64,000 nt of DNA from Brassica napus (taxonomy: Eukaryota > Streptophyta > Magnoliopsida > Brassicales > Brassicaceae). The position numbers were made by a program, and so were the translations under genes. The stretch spans positions 12,113,726 through 12,177,725 of the forward strand of contig NC_063448.1 of assembly GCF_020379485.1 (NCBI RefSeq). Direction: 5' to 3'. Below are positions 52,223-64,000 of this stretch, one piece after another. A model generated the notes under the pieces. The model saw only the letters and a program-made list of their open reading frames with translations, did not search any database and had not been told where the DNA came from. The stretch's first letter is position 1, and each line of letters starts with the position of its first letter.

Positions 52223-53361
52223 CTACGTATAACAGTACAATAATATCTCTGTATTTAGTAAAACAATACAAACTTCATATTCTCATTTCTCCAACCACAA
52301 TTGGACCTGGAAATTCAGGTATCCGTTGAGATTCAGATCGGGTATTTCGGATTTCAGTTCTAATTTGTATATTATACCCTAGATTCCATTCAAGTAAATT
52401 TGTATGTATGAGTCAGGTTCGGATAAACACATCGATTTTGGATCGACTTTGTATCACAGCCTAAAACCCATAAAGTTATCATATATCGTTCAGATTTAGA
52501 TAAACAGAAATAAAATCTAAATTTTAAAAACAAAACATAAAATATATACTTATTTATATAGAATTAGGTATTTAAGATATTTATTGGAAATTTAAAACAC
52601 TTAATTTTAGATATCACATCATAATAAATATGAAATTGAATATCAGAAGTTACATATTTATGTACAAATACATATATTATATACTTATTTGGACATTTGG
52701 ATCAGTTTTTTCAGATATTATTTAGGGGTTTTCGGTTTTTAAGATAAGTTAGGTTGGGGGTTTTGTTATTGAATTTTTAATTTAGGATTTCTATCCCAAA
52801 GAAACTTAATTTGGGGGGGGGGGGGGGGGGGGGGTGGTTTCATTGAAAATCCTATCAATCTATCACATACATAATATAACATCATATAGTATTATACTAA
52901 AGTTTACAAGATAATATATTATATACTACACTAGCAAATAGTTTATGCGTCCCTATGTGTTTTACTATCACATAGAAACACAAACATGACAAAAGTTGAT
53001 GGTCTACTAGTTTCATATCTTTTATGTAATTCTCAGCTTGACTGCTTTCCATGGTGGGACTTTGAAAGTGGACATATGAGTATATAACCATTAGCCCAAA
53101 TGAAAAAGAACGAGCATAAACATAGTTAACACAATTTCTTTTTGTAAGTACGGGATATTTGATCTGAACGATAGCCGAAAACGTCATGAGAACAACACAA
53201 TGATGTGTTTTCAAATATAAAGCAAGTTGGATCATGCAGGTAAAAAAATTGAAAATTCCATTTCTAATATACATTTTGAATTTGAAGAATGCATTGCACC
53301 TAACTGCACTATTTTAAATGTTTTCCTTGGGGATTTGGCATTTACTTTCTTTGTTATTATC
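52223..53361. other. Repeat-derived intergenic DNA
   Basis: 52300-52760 is degenerate GGGTATTTCGG-type repeat. A run of 22 G lies at 52813-52834. The minus-strand frame 52897-53274 has no recognisable domain. Confidence 0.4.
52813..52834. repeat. Poly-G tract, 22 bases
   Basis: Uninterrupted run of 22 G on the plus strand. Such tracts are rare in AT-rich plant DNA and are prone to sequencing-length errors. Confidence 0.95.
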
Positions 53362-53368
53362 ATTTGAC

Positions 53369-53539
53369 CACTATTTTTTTTTGATAACTTAGGTGATATG
53401 ATTCGAACACCCAACTAATTTTAGAAGTCGGTGAAAACCTTATTTCCATGTGTGTGACAAATACGAAAAGTAGGTTTCGAACTCGAAACGCTCAACACTT
53501 TTCCGGAATCAACATACCACTCGACCACGACCGTGTGGG
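53369..53539 (-). mobile_element. tRNA-derived SINE
   Basis: On the minus strand it starts CCCACACGGTCGTGGTCGAG. It contains an A box (TGGTCGAGTGGTA) and, about 45 bases on, a B box (GAGTTCGAAACC), the RNA polymerase III promoter of a tRNA-derived SINE. It ends in an A-rich tail (CAAAAAAAAATAGTG). ATTTGAC flanks both sides (53362-53368 and 53540-53546), a 7-bp target-site duplication. 171 bp. Confidence 0.82.
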
Positions 53540-53713
53540 ATTTGACGACAGGTTGTTTTCAACTTCTTTTCTATTTCAAGTAGCTTCCTTTTATGGTCAC
53601 CTTGTTCCCAACTTTGCAGGCTTTACAGCTTCGTTGATCGACCCAGAAAAGTTATATTCCCTTTCGCAGTTTTTTGTTACAACAAAAACAATAAGTCAAT
53701 CGTGAGAAACATT

Positions 53714-55026
53714 TTTTTGTCATCTTTGAATTTCATTTAACTTAAACGGAAGTACCATCATTACAAGCCAAAAGTCGACAAGTCGCAACTCTTTCGAAGA
53801 CCAAAGCCGGAGAGTTCACAGATCGAACATCCTAGAGACCCAAATTTAAAAACATAAATAGAACTATTACTTTAGAGACTACCACAAGCAAATGATAATG
53901 ACTTGAAATACTTAATGATCAAAGGAACTCAAACCGAAATCCATAGCAACACCAGGTCGCCAATCATAACCAAGAACCTGAAGACGCATGAGTTGAACTC
54001 AGAAACAAAGACTTGAGAAGACCACAATCCATCACAGGTCACAACCACAACCTCACGAGAAAAAACACCGGCGGAAACAATCAAAAACTGAAGCGCAAAC
54101 GGAGCCAATAACAACCACTAACACGTCTGCAATAAGACCACACGCAACCCAAGAGAGGAAAGACACAAGGTTGAACCTTGAAACTCCAAGCGGGGAAAAC
54201 GTCTAAAAGGATCAGCAGCTCTTGCACGCGAGTGGTCACATCCTCGCAAGAGAGAAGAGCGGAAGATCGAACCCATTGCTTCGTCTTGATACCTCACACC
54301 ATACAGAGGAAGCAAGTAGATGCCAACGTACCATCCAATAGACGAACCCAACAAAAGAGACCGTGAAAAACACAGATTACCAACAACTCACGAGAACGAA
54401 GAGAAGCTGGAGCACACCTGATCAAAAGCTACGACCAAAGAAAGAAGATCGGCTTAAAGACACCAAGTCCGGAACATATAGCCTCCCCATATCCTAACCC
54501 GTTGAGAAGGCACTTCCACACCACTAAACTTCAAAGGAAGACAAGCCACAACCCCAGCCACACAAGACGATTAACTATCATTAACCCAAAGCTAAGAGCG
54601 CCACAAAGGAGAACATCCAGAGCTGAGAGATTCATGACCACGACTGAAGAACAGGACCAAAAGTATAGAAAGACAGATCTGAAAAAACCCCAATCTAAAG
54701 AGAGAGGAAAACTACGAAGCATATTGACCGTAAGATCTGAAAACCCATAACCTCTGGCTTAAAAATCACTCTCCACACTCCTCTGTTCACCTTCACGGCG
54801 GATTCCTAGCCCTTCCTAGATCGAACGGAAACTACATATAAGACAAGAGCAAACAAACAGATCTAAAGAAATTAAAATGCAAGAGACCCGACTCCAGTGC
54901 TGTAGGAGCCACCGGAGTGGATCAGCGGCGGCCACAAACGGAGGACTAGGTGTTAGGGCGAACTCGAGGCGAGCTAATTAATCTTTTCTCGTCTCCGTCT
55001 GTTTTGCCAACCGCTCTAGTTCCTTG
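53714..55026 (-). mobile_element. Non-autonomous retroposon, Sadhu-like candidate
   Basis: A 1.3-kb segment, read on the minus strand, begins near 55026 and ends in GATGACAAAAAAA. It is bracketed by a 15-bp repeat with one mismatch: ATCGTGAGAAACATT (53699-53713) and ATCGTGAGATACATT (55027-55041). A poly(A) end plus a 15-bp duplication is the mark of target-primed reverse transcription. It has no reverse transcriptase and only short frames, is much more GC-rich than its surroundings, and resembles the Sadhu class of Brassicaceae retroposons by size and style; that family name is a suggestion. Confidence 0.78.
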
Positions 55027-55041
55027 ATCGTGAGATACATT

Positions 55042-55704
55042 AAACATAGACATAATGTTTAATCATTTCCACAATCCTTTTGTCCTTTTTAACAACGGAT
55101 TGTACATTCGGAAATATATTTGACCATATCATATTATAGTCTTAAGGCAGTACAAATAATTTACAAACAGTATACCTAAATAAATTAAATCTACATTTGT
55201 ACAAAGTTTTCTATTCGTTAAGTGACGTACGAGTCATTTGTAATCATGCCTCGTAAGAAACCTCTTTGCTACCATAAAACAACTTTGACTTCTCACCTTA
55301 ACTATTTACCAAACAAAATGTGCCCATATTTTGTTTCCAATCGAGGCTCAAATTGATCCTTCATCTAATCTTAGTCCTGAACTACTAGTAAAAGAGTCTA
55401 ATGGCTTTCTTAGTTACACTATTTCATCCTCGATAATTTGTGTTGTTCCTCAAATAAATAGGAAATGTTGAACACTAAAAAAGTTGCCAAAATTACTTCG
55501 GAATTTTTTTTTTTAAAGTATAAAGTTATAGTGCCGATGATTGAAGTCTCATTTGATGATATATAATAAACTACAAGATCTATGGATAATCAAGGATTAC
55601 ATATAGCATGTACTTTAATGATTCGTACTCATCAACCATCAGGACCGACTTATATTGAGTGCAATGGGAGCATTTTATTTGCAAATTTTCACATATTACA
55701 TATA
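55042..55704. other. AT-rich intergenic DNA, nothing recognised
   Basis: Unique-looking AT-rich sequence between the retroposon and the next Helitron. No frame or element end supported. Confidence 0.4.
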
Positions 55705-58700
55705 CTAGAGTATTTTTCCGCGCTTCGCGCGGATTATGTATTTTAAATTTTTATATTTTAAAATTTTATTTTATATGATTTTTTCAACTTATAAAGATTA
55801 TAAATATTTTATAAGTTTGAACAAAATGGTTTATTTCCTGTTTCATTTTGGGAAATTAATGGGGAAATTATCTTTAGTCTTTGTAAGACCAAGTTCCGGT
55901 TAGTATAGAATATGTTGACAAATCATAAAACCAAAAATCACACAACGGACACAGTAATGATGAGGGAAATAGTTTTTTTTTCTAGCCATTGGCAATCATT
56001 GACATTTGATCTTATTTAGTATAAGAACTATAAAAATGTAGACATTTCGGTTATATATGACTTGGTATGGATCAAGTTTTTCTAACAAATGTTGGGGGAG
56101 ATAGTTTTAGCGTTAAAAAGAAAGTGGTAGATGTAAATTTTGATATATTGGTTACATTATTCAAGATTTTTATTTGTGATGACGAACACAATGCCAGTTT
56201 CGGGTTAATGTTGTCAATGTGGCTAAGAGTGAGACTGAGACAGCGATTTTGTGTATATCCATTTTTTAAGGTGAGCATGATGTAATATATGTATGTTTGA
56301 TTCGAAGATGTATAGATTTGAAGTAAGACGAATACTGAACTGAGTGGATAATAATTGATGTTTATGAGTGAGCAGAAACTAGGAAGGATTTCAAGTTGTC
56401 GACAAAAGAGTGGGAAATATGTTTAGAAGTGCATGGGCACTTGGTCGGCGATAATGTATACACAGTCTGGGTTTCTCAGAGTGTTCTAGTGTTTAATCAT
56501 TTTACAACAATTTCTTATGGTGATGAAATATACTTTTTAGAGATGCTCTAACTCTTTTTCAATTGAAAAGAATGTCATGTTATTGTAATCTATGGGAATT
56601 ATGTATGTTAATCGTGTACATCACATTGATTTAATATATAAAGTGTATTGTCACCATGTGAATGTAGATGATCTTTCAATTGATAATATATACACAATAG
56701 ATCTACAGTAGATCCTACAATAAGATCTATTTTTTCAGTCATTGTAATGGGTGTGCCATGGTCATAGGGGTTGGAGAATTTAATGGAGATTTCAAGTTCC
56801 ATATTCACAGACTCATATTTTATCTTCCTTCTCTAACTGTACAAAAAGAAGTTTGAAGCTAAGATTTATAATAATTAACTTTTAAAACGGCATTGTAATA
56901 ACCATGCTATGATTTGATATTAGAATAGTATTTGCAGAATTACCTATTTTCTTATAAGAGACAGTGCCGCTAAAACAGATGATTTTACGTTTAATTTTTC
57001 ATGGTGATTTAAGATATAGTTTAAGTTTTGACCATCTCTGCAACAGTAAAATTGCCTATTATCCTGCTCATATCAGAATATGTCATGATGACTATCAAAT
57101 ATGTGAGAGCTACATTCAAATAAAATCAAATTCGTGTAATCGTGCTAGTCAATTGTAGTTGTAATTATTTCAGATTCTCATCTTCCTCTGTATATAAGAC
57201 ATATGTAAAAGTTATAACCTATAAAGAAAAAAAGAAAAGTAGGAAGAACATGAAAAGAAAAGCTTGTTTGGAGAAGGAAAAACAGAGCTGAGACAAAGCA
57301 GAGATTAGTGTAACTGTAATTAATCATCTTTGGGTAACTTCTTTATACATAGTTATTACAAAAAGAAAGGGGTGTTCAAGAAAATGTATCCAAATCTGAG
57401 TTTTTAAGGGAAAAATGCTAATGAGAAGGGATGATGAAGCATTTTTTTAAGAATAGTTCAAGTGTACCTACTGTTGTCTTTCTAAAAATTGCTTAAACGG
57501 AGAGCACTCACAGAGTCAAGAAAATTATAAATATACACGCAGCGGAAGCCAATAGTTTCAACAGCAGCCCTCACCAGATTCCCAGGTCCCAAGTAACAAA
57601 AGAAGAAGCTACTCCGGCCGATCATGATGAGTGCTAATACTGCTCCTTCACGGGTCTTGTTGCAACCATTGCACCTGGATCTGGAACTATTGCAAGAATC
57701 TCTGCAGACACATAGCTCGATCCCAGCACGTGTTCCATAATCTCATCCGGTCAAGATGTCAGATCAAAGCAAAAAACTAAAGATGGTTGTTGAGTTCACA
57801 ATGGTGCAAAAATGGTAGGGAAAGGCAGCTGTTATACACCATTATGTCGACCAAGGAAAGTCGTCTTCTGCACCAGACTTCTCAACCATCACAAAGTACA
57901 TAATCTGCTAAACATTTTTTTTTCATTTATCATATGGTTTACTGGGAAGATAGATGCAAGAGAAGTATAAAGAAAGATGAAACCAACCTGGAAAAGGACA
58001 GATGTTGAAGCCAAAACCATACCCAAAAAGATCAAAAGAATTTTTTTCAAAAGCTGCAGTTACACAACCAGCAGCTGCCAGTAGTTACAATTAGAGCTAC
58101 CTGAAATTTGATCAAGATATTCAGCGCTTTAAACATGATAAAATTTTAAAATAGATAGATCAACCCTACTTCCAAACATATTATATACCTGAATTGCTGG
58201 ATTGCCTTTACCAAACAGAGATAACTGGCAATCAAAACAGCGAGAAGAGGTGAGTCTCTTAATGGCAATATAAAGAGAAATATTGACTTTTTACAATCTT
58301 GCAAGAGCAAATGCAACGTTAGCATTGTAGAAGTTGGAAACCGGGAGAAGCCTTTTGGCACTAGCCAAATCGATTCATTTGGATCTAGTGTATCCCATTT
58401 GTCTATAAGCAATGAATTAGCCAGTTGCTAACACAGTCCAAAGAAAAACGAAAGCAGGACCAATTCATAATCAGTATTTCGGGGGGAAGTGAGTAAATTT
58501 AGTTTGACGAAAGGAGATAATTTTAATAGTTAATGATCATCAAATACATGAAAGGGTTAGAAGAGTTGTCGAGTGTGGATACTGCGTAATCACGGCTTTG
58601 TTGATAAAGACCAATGCCATATGAAACAGGTGGGATTAAGTTCCTCTCTGTATAGGTTTAATTCTCTGTGAATTTGGAAATCAAAATCTACACAATCACC

Positions 58701-59408
58701 ATTTTTTTAAATTTCATTACTTCAGGAAGCAGTCGAATCATAAGAGCCAATAAATTAGTGTTCCTATGTCCTAAATCGATCAAACTTAATCCCAAACACT
58801 TGGCAGATCGAACCCATGAAGTATTAACGAAGTTGGATGTACAAAAGAAGAAGATTCAGAGGAAGAGTACCTAATGGATGAGCTAGGTTGCGTTTCGGCT
58901 TGAACCTCCATGGAAAGATGAGTGCTTTCGAGTTTGAAATCTTGTTATAAAGTTGAGTATTGCTACGCACATGATCAAAAAGAAATGGAAACTGAAGAAT
59001 AAACGCGAAACACTGTTCTTAGCATCACGGGAAGATAAACCTGTGATTGAATTGATTATTTTTCAGTTTTTCATTGGATCAATTGTTTGTGTTGAGCATC
59101 CTATATTCTTATATATAGAGAGTTGCAAGAGAAGCTGAAGAGTTGGTGGACATGGAGTGATTGCCTTGTTGAATGCAGGAGTTATCTCATCGGATGTGGA
59201 GACACCGGAGAGTTGAAACTGATGTATGATGATGACCTAAACGAAAAATAGAGGAAACGAAAAGGTGACCGTCGGAGTTATGTTGAGATTTTTTTTTGAG
59301 AAATGATGCGGCTATTGTTTATGACATGTCACAATATGATTGGCTGATTTTTTGATCTGAGGTGGCAAGCCTCTCCTTTGAGCATATCTCCCTTTTAGTA
59401 TCGTTAGA
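55705..59408 (-). mobile_element. Non-autonomous Helitron, 3.7 kb
   Basis: On the minus strand it starts TCTAACGATACTAAAAGGG at 59408 after A. It ends with hairpin CCGCGCGAAGCGCGG, a short spacer and CTAG at 55705 before T. Length 3,704 bp. No RepHel. The middle (about 57530-58930) is less AT-rich and holds a minus-strand ATG with splice-like context (MEVQAETQPSSSIR, near 58910) and a segment reading AEILAIVPDPGAMVATRPVK near 57690; these may be captured host gene pieces but I cannot identify the source. Confidence 0.8.
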
Positions 59409-60679
59409 TCTCCAAAAGTTATGACCAAAATATACTATTACTGTATAAAACCCTATACAAATGCTACCCAAAATAAGACTCCTTTTTTAACACTTTATTT
59501 TATTAATATCGGTTTGAGACCATTATATCATAGAAAAAAACTCCATACATGAAGTACAAAAAGAAAGCTAATGGTCTTTTCCACAATGAAAATACCAGTG
59601 ATAGTCTTTAATAACACATTAACAATATCATGACGATCTTATCAGTGACAAGTCTTTATATTGACAAACGACAATAAACTCTTGAACTCAGTGACGAGCC
59701 TTTATATTGACAAACAAAACATTATTATACAAAAACAAAACTTCTTGGGTAGGCAGAAGATCCATATTATTCCTAAATTCAAGTTTTAAAGAGATATAGA
59801 GAAAATCACATCAGTAATTTAAATTTCCACATTTTTCGTACAAGTACAACTACCTATCACTTAGACATCCATCTGAATAAGTGTAGGGTAAAAGAGACTC
59901 TCTCTTGAGACTTTGATTCTTTGAAGATGAAGCATCAACAAGAACCAATCAATTTTCTTCTACCCTCTCAATACATTCTCAAACGAACACTTTTCAGCCT
60001 GTGACGATGAAACCACAATTTTTCTTTTGTTGGTGTAAGATGAAACCACAACTTCCTTCTTACTTGGTGGCATTTTCCAACGGATAGAATCCTCTCTATC
60101 TTGAATAGAAATACTACATGTATCAAATCAAATGAAAATACTGATTCCCTAAATACCTTTGTGGATATTTCTCAATACATAAACGTGAAAAAAATGAATG
60201 AATAATCATATGCTTCCAGAAAAAACTTTCTGGAAGAAATTTTTAGTATGGAACAGGAAGACAAACTCGCATATCAAAATTAAATTAGTTACTTTATATA
60301 TTTCTAAATTTAGATGGCTATAAGGTTAATATTGGAATGACATTAATGATCATCTGAATCTGAAAATAAATATACTTTTTATAACCGTAGGGGTATCAAA
60401 TGCGTTTTAGGTCCAAAAACTAATTTCACGAGGCCTTACATCCAGGTACTCAACTAATCCATCTAAATGGCACAGTTAGGTGGCCAAAACGAATCAAGCC
60501 GATGACAAAAGTTTTTGCTGGAACCTCTTTACCACTAGGCCAAAACGATTTGGTTATCTGAAAATAAATAATTAAGGCACAAATACGTTAAGTTCCAGCT
60601 CTTCTTTGTTTACATCTCTTGGGACCTGATGGATCATTTAGCTAACTATCTATAACATAGTAACGCTTATAATCGAATA
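59409..60679. other. Intergenic DNA between two Helitrons
   Basis: No gene. At 59650-59725 a phrase (TTTATATTGACAAAC) occurs twice about 55 bp apart. Otherwise nothing recognised. Confidence 0.4.
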
Positions 60680-61624
60680 CTAGGTAATAATCCGCGCTTT
60701 GCGCGGAATGTGATTATTAGTTTTGTTGTTTTTAATAAAAAGACTTTAAATCTGTTTAATCTGGATATTGGTTTGGTTTTAAGTTTTTTTTTTTGGTTTT
60801 TAATCTTCTAAAATATAACTATTATTTTAAATTAATATTTATTTTCGTTTATTCGGTTAAAATGTTTGATTTTTTTGTTTTTTGGGTAAAAACCAAAAAT
60901 TAATATTATTTTTTTATTTTCATGTTATGAATTTTAGATAGTCGTCATGTCGAACCAATAGTTTCATATTAGAGTTTCTAAACAGATAATAGTTAAAGAA
61001 AAAGACAAGAAAATTATTAAGACAAATCATTTCACTACAATTTGGTCGGTAGTGAAAGAAGCATTAAGAAAAAATATTTCAACTTTCAAAAAAATTAGAT
61101 AGTTCAGTTGTGGTGAATACTTAGTTACAAGGTGCTCACATCAAGGTGCACATGTATGTGTATGTGAAAAGTATATAAAAATAGTTGACAAATATATAAA
61201 GATATTGTTAATTAATATTAAATAACATTTTTGTTCAAAATAATACATGAAAGATAAAATTAAAATTAATTTTTTTAAAAAGACCATGACATTAGTCATT
61301 TTTTCATATAAAGAAAATAAAATAGTATGCGTAAATAGGGGTGAGTACAAATCGAATATCTGGGTATTTGGAAGCATTCGTGTCGATTCGATCTTTAGCC
61401 ACCTAGATATTCGGTGACTCAGATATCTGAAATGTTTTAGAATTTTAAAGAATATCCAATTTGATCCGTAAATAAAATAAAATTTTAAAAATAATTGAAA
61501 ATTTTAATAATAACATTTTATTACAAAAATAAAACATTATGTAAATTTTTAAATTCGAGTACCTAATATAATAAATTTAATTCATAAAAATATTGTAAAA
61601 CAAATATAAAGCATAATATATATA

Positions 61625-61655
<31 letters not shown>

Positions 61656-62115
61656 ATTCTTTACATATATGTATTTATATGCATATAACAGATCGAATTA
61701 GATATATGTTCCTAAAAATATTGGTATTTGTGATTTGTTTCTTTTTTGGATATTGTATTTTTGTATTTGATTTGTTTCGTAGAGTTACGGATATCCAGAT
61801 TTTTTGGTTCAAATCAAAATGGATAACGAATCGAATCAAAATTTATGAATATTTTGCTCAACTTTATCCATAAACAATAAAAATAATATATATATAGTTT
61901 ATCTATTTTTATTCGAACCGAAAAATCCAGAGTTTTATTGGAACCATGTATGTGAATTTTATATTAAAAAAACGCAAAATACATAGTGTGAACACATTTA
62001 GGAATATAGTGTGAACGCGTTAACATACTTATTATCAAATCATTGTGAGAATGTCACGTGTCTATTGTGATGTAAATGCATTTATTACAATGCTTCTCTT
62101 TTAATATATAAGGGA
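60680..62115 (-). mobile_element. Non-autonomous Helitron, 1.4 kb
   Basis: On the minus strand it starts TCCCTTATATATTAAAAGAG at 62115 after A, and ends with hairpin CCGCGCAAAGCGCGG, spacer and CTAG at 60680 before T. Length 1,436 bp. It contains a GGGTATTTGG/CGAATC-type repeat (61340-61930) and a short (AT)n run (about 61630-61656), and has no coding genes. Confidence 0.78.
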
Positions 62116-64000
62116 TTGACGTGTCTTTATTAGTCAATTGATTGGCTGGTTTTGGTTTTCATATGCTGAATTCTAAACAAATACTTGAATTGCACTTGGA
62201 TCGGGCGAAAGCCCAGTCAGTTTTTATATATAAACGGTGGCTTCCAAGTTTAAACTAGTTTACGAGTTAAACTAATAGCTAAGCTAACTACGATTGAAAT
62301 CATAGAGTAAATATCTGAATTCTAAATGATCACGAGTTATTTAACCACATTGCACTAAAATGATTCATTTTATCCCGTTTCACACTTAATTTTTCTTCAT
62401 TTATAGCAAACTCTAATGATTTTACCAACAGAGGAAGAGTTCGAATTGGGATTCTATCACTGCTTTGGAATGTATAGGTGGACATTATCCTTTCGAACGG
62501 TGGGGTTTCAAGTCCAACAGTTAGACTTTGTAACAACTATCTTGATACGTGTAAACACCACATGTCATGCATAGAGCATGGCATTTTTACACATGGAACC
62601 ACATAGAATAGTTTACCTGTCATGCCTTTTTGAGTTTTGATGCATGTAATGGCTTTCTACGTTCAACGTTCAACTTATATTATGGGTTTTTGGCCAGAAG
62701 CAAGGGCGGGTATTTGATAGCTACATAGTTTTATAATCCCCTGTATATTATATCCTAGAACATTACAACATATTTTCGTAGGCACGTGTCATCACGAAAA
62801 TGATTCTTAAAATTGTTAGAAAAATAAGTTGGTCCATATAAACATATACTATGATTTTTATTAAACTAACTATCAAATTAATTAATAGTGTACAAAAGAA
62901 TATTTTTTCTTTCCTAAAATAAAAGCTACGAAATTACCTAATATGGCTAACATATATATGACAATTAATGATTATGAATAATACATATTTGATAACAATT
63001 TTTCTAACCTTTTTTTTTTAATTTTATACTATTAAAAGAAATTAAACAATCATATTAAGCATATAACAAAAAAAATTAGATTTTTTCTTATATGTTATAT
63101 TTTGAATTTTTAAAAACGACTATAAATTACTAAAAATGGTAAAAGTCATACATTGAAAATTTTGTGATCATCGGTTTAACTTTTTTTTTTGTTCAAGCAA
63201 GATACAAATGATGATCACATATCATAGGGGTAGACATTCGGATACACGTTCGGGTTCGTATCAGGTATTTCAATATAAAAATATAAAACTCGTTCGGATA
63301 TTTCTACACTTCGAGACGGGTTCGGGTATTTTATGTTCGGGTTTGGATATTTTGGACCGAGTTTGGATATTTAAATTGTGAAGAAAAAATAAATAAATGA
63401 ATCATTGTTTAAGTTTTTTTGTATTTAAAATATATTTTAACTGGTTTTCTAATTTTAAAAAAAATTAAACTATTAATAGGTTATGAGATAAAACTTTAAA
63501 AATAAAAAGACACTAATTTAGTTGTTGTTTTGAAATTTTAGATGCAACTTTTGTTAATACAAGAACCAAGAGCTTGATATATATTTTAAGTGAGCAGCAA
63601 ATAATTGTGTCCATAATTGTATGTATATTGTCTAATTTCTACCAATAAGCATCATTAATATAAATATTTTGAATAAAATGAGAGAAGTAAAATAGAAATA
63701 TAGGGCTAAGTATACTTATGTTTGGTTATCTTCGGATATCCATTCGGGTTCGATATTACCCGTTTGGATTCAAATATTACCTGAACTGGTGAAATAAGTA
63801 ATTTGTTTTGCTGTTCTAGGATTAGATGATATTTAGACCGAGCTGGTGAATATATACTAGACAGACATTTATATTTCAAGTCTGCACTTATATATTCTAT
63901 AACAGCTTGATATATTGGATTTGAACACTAATCTGTTAATATAGTTTGCCGGTGATTTTTTTCAAAATTTTGATTCTTAGATATGTATCTGGAGTGAAAC
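62116..64000. other. AT-rich repeat-derived DNA to window end
   Basis: No gene supported. 63225-63380 and 63715-63790 hold TTCGGGT/TCGGATAT-type repeat sequence like that at 51668 and 61340. A minus-strand frame at 62330-62536 has no recognisable features. Confidence 0.4.

Noticed and set aside
62330..62536. Possible tRNA-like or SINE sequence near GGGGTTTCAAGTCC
   Set aside because: No A box at proper spacing, no poly(A) tail and no flanking repeat.

Overview
This is nuclear DNA from a flowering plant, almost certainly a Brassicaceae member (Brassica-like). It has AT-rich intergenic DNA, multi-exon genes with GT-AG introns, and a dense layer of plant transposons. From memory, the conserved gene order (VQ protein, vacuolar amino-acid transporter, small EF-hand-like protein, MORN-type PIP5K, Fd-GOGAT, two OSR/ARGOS-like proteins) matches Arabidopsis thaliana chromosome 2 around At2g41180 to At2g41230. 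Gene symbols are orthologue assignments resting on that order plus protein sequence; no database was searched.

Layout. 1-2044: upstream DNA with a 621-bp inverted-repeat element. 2045-2470 (+): SIB2-like VQ protein. 2471-6365: AT-rich DNA with two opposed Helitron 5' termini. 6366-9481 (-): AVT1A-like transporter, 11 exons, 520 aa. 10940-21180: a small hAT-type element split by a 9.94-kb Helitron (11133-21072, minus). Its nine-exon RepHel gene assembles in frame to 1659 aa, with a short RPA-like gene beside it. 21837-22954 (+): small EF-hand-like protein, 161 aa. 23850-26992 (+): PIP5K5-like kinase, 773 aa. 28716-39019 (+): ferredoxin-dependent glutamate synthase, about 33 exons. 41162-41449 and 49870-50145 (both -): two OSR/ARGOS proteins, 8.4 kb apart, separated by a Helitron and several MITEs. 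50146-64000: no convincing host gene, but a SINE, a retroposon with a 15-bp target-site duplication, and two more Helitrons.

The host genes do not form one pathway; each is a conserved single-copy unit. Functionally they cover plastid sigma-factor/WRKY regulation (SIB2), vacuolar amino-acid transport (AVT1A), PI(4,5)P2 synthesis (PIP5K5), plastid ammonium assimilation (GLU2) and organ-size/ethylene control (OSR). The most notable non-host feature is the apparently coding-intact Helitron nested in a hAT element, which itself sits in an RNase H-like pseudogene.

Limits: exon boundaries were read by eye from splice signals and reading-frame continuity, and transposon family names are inferred from termini and target-site duplications.
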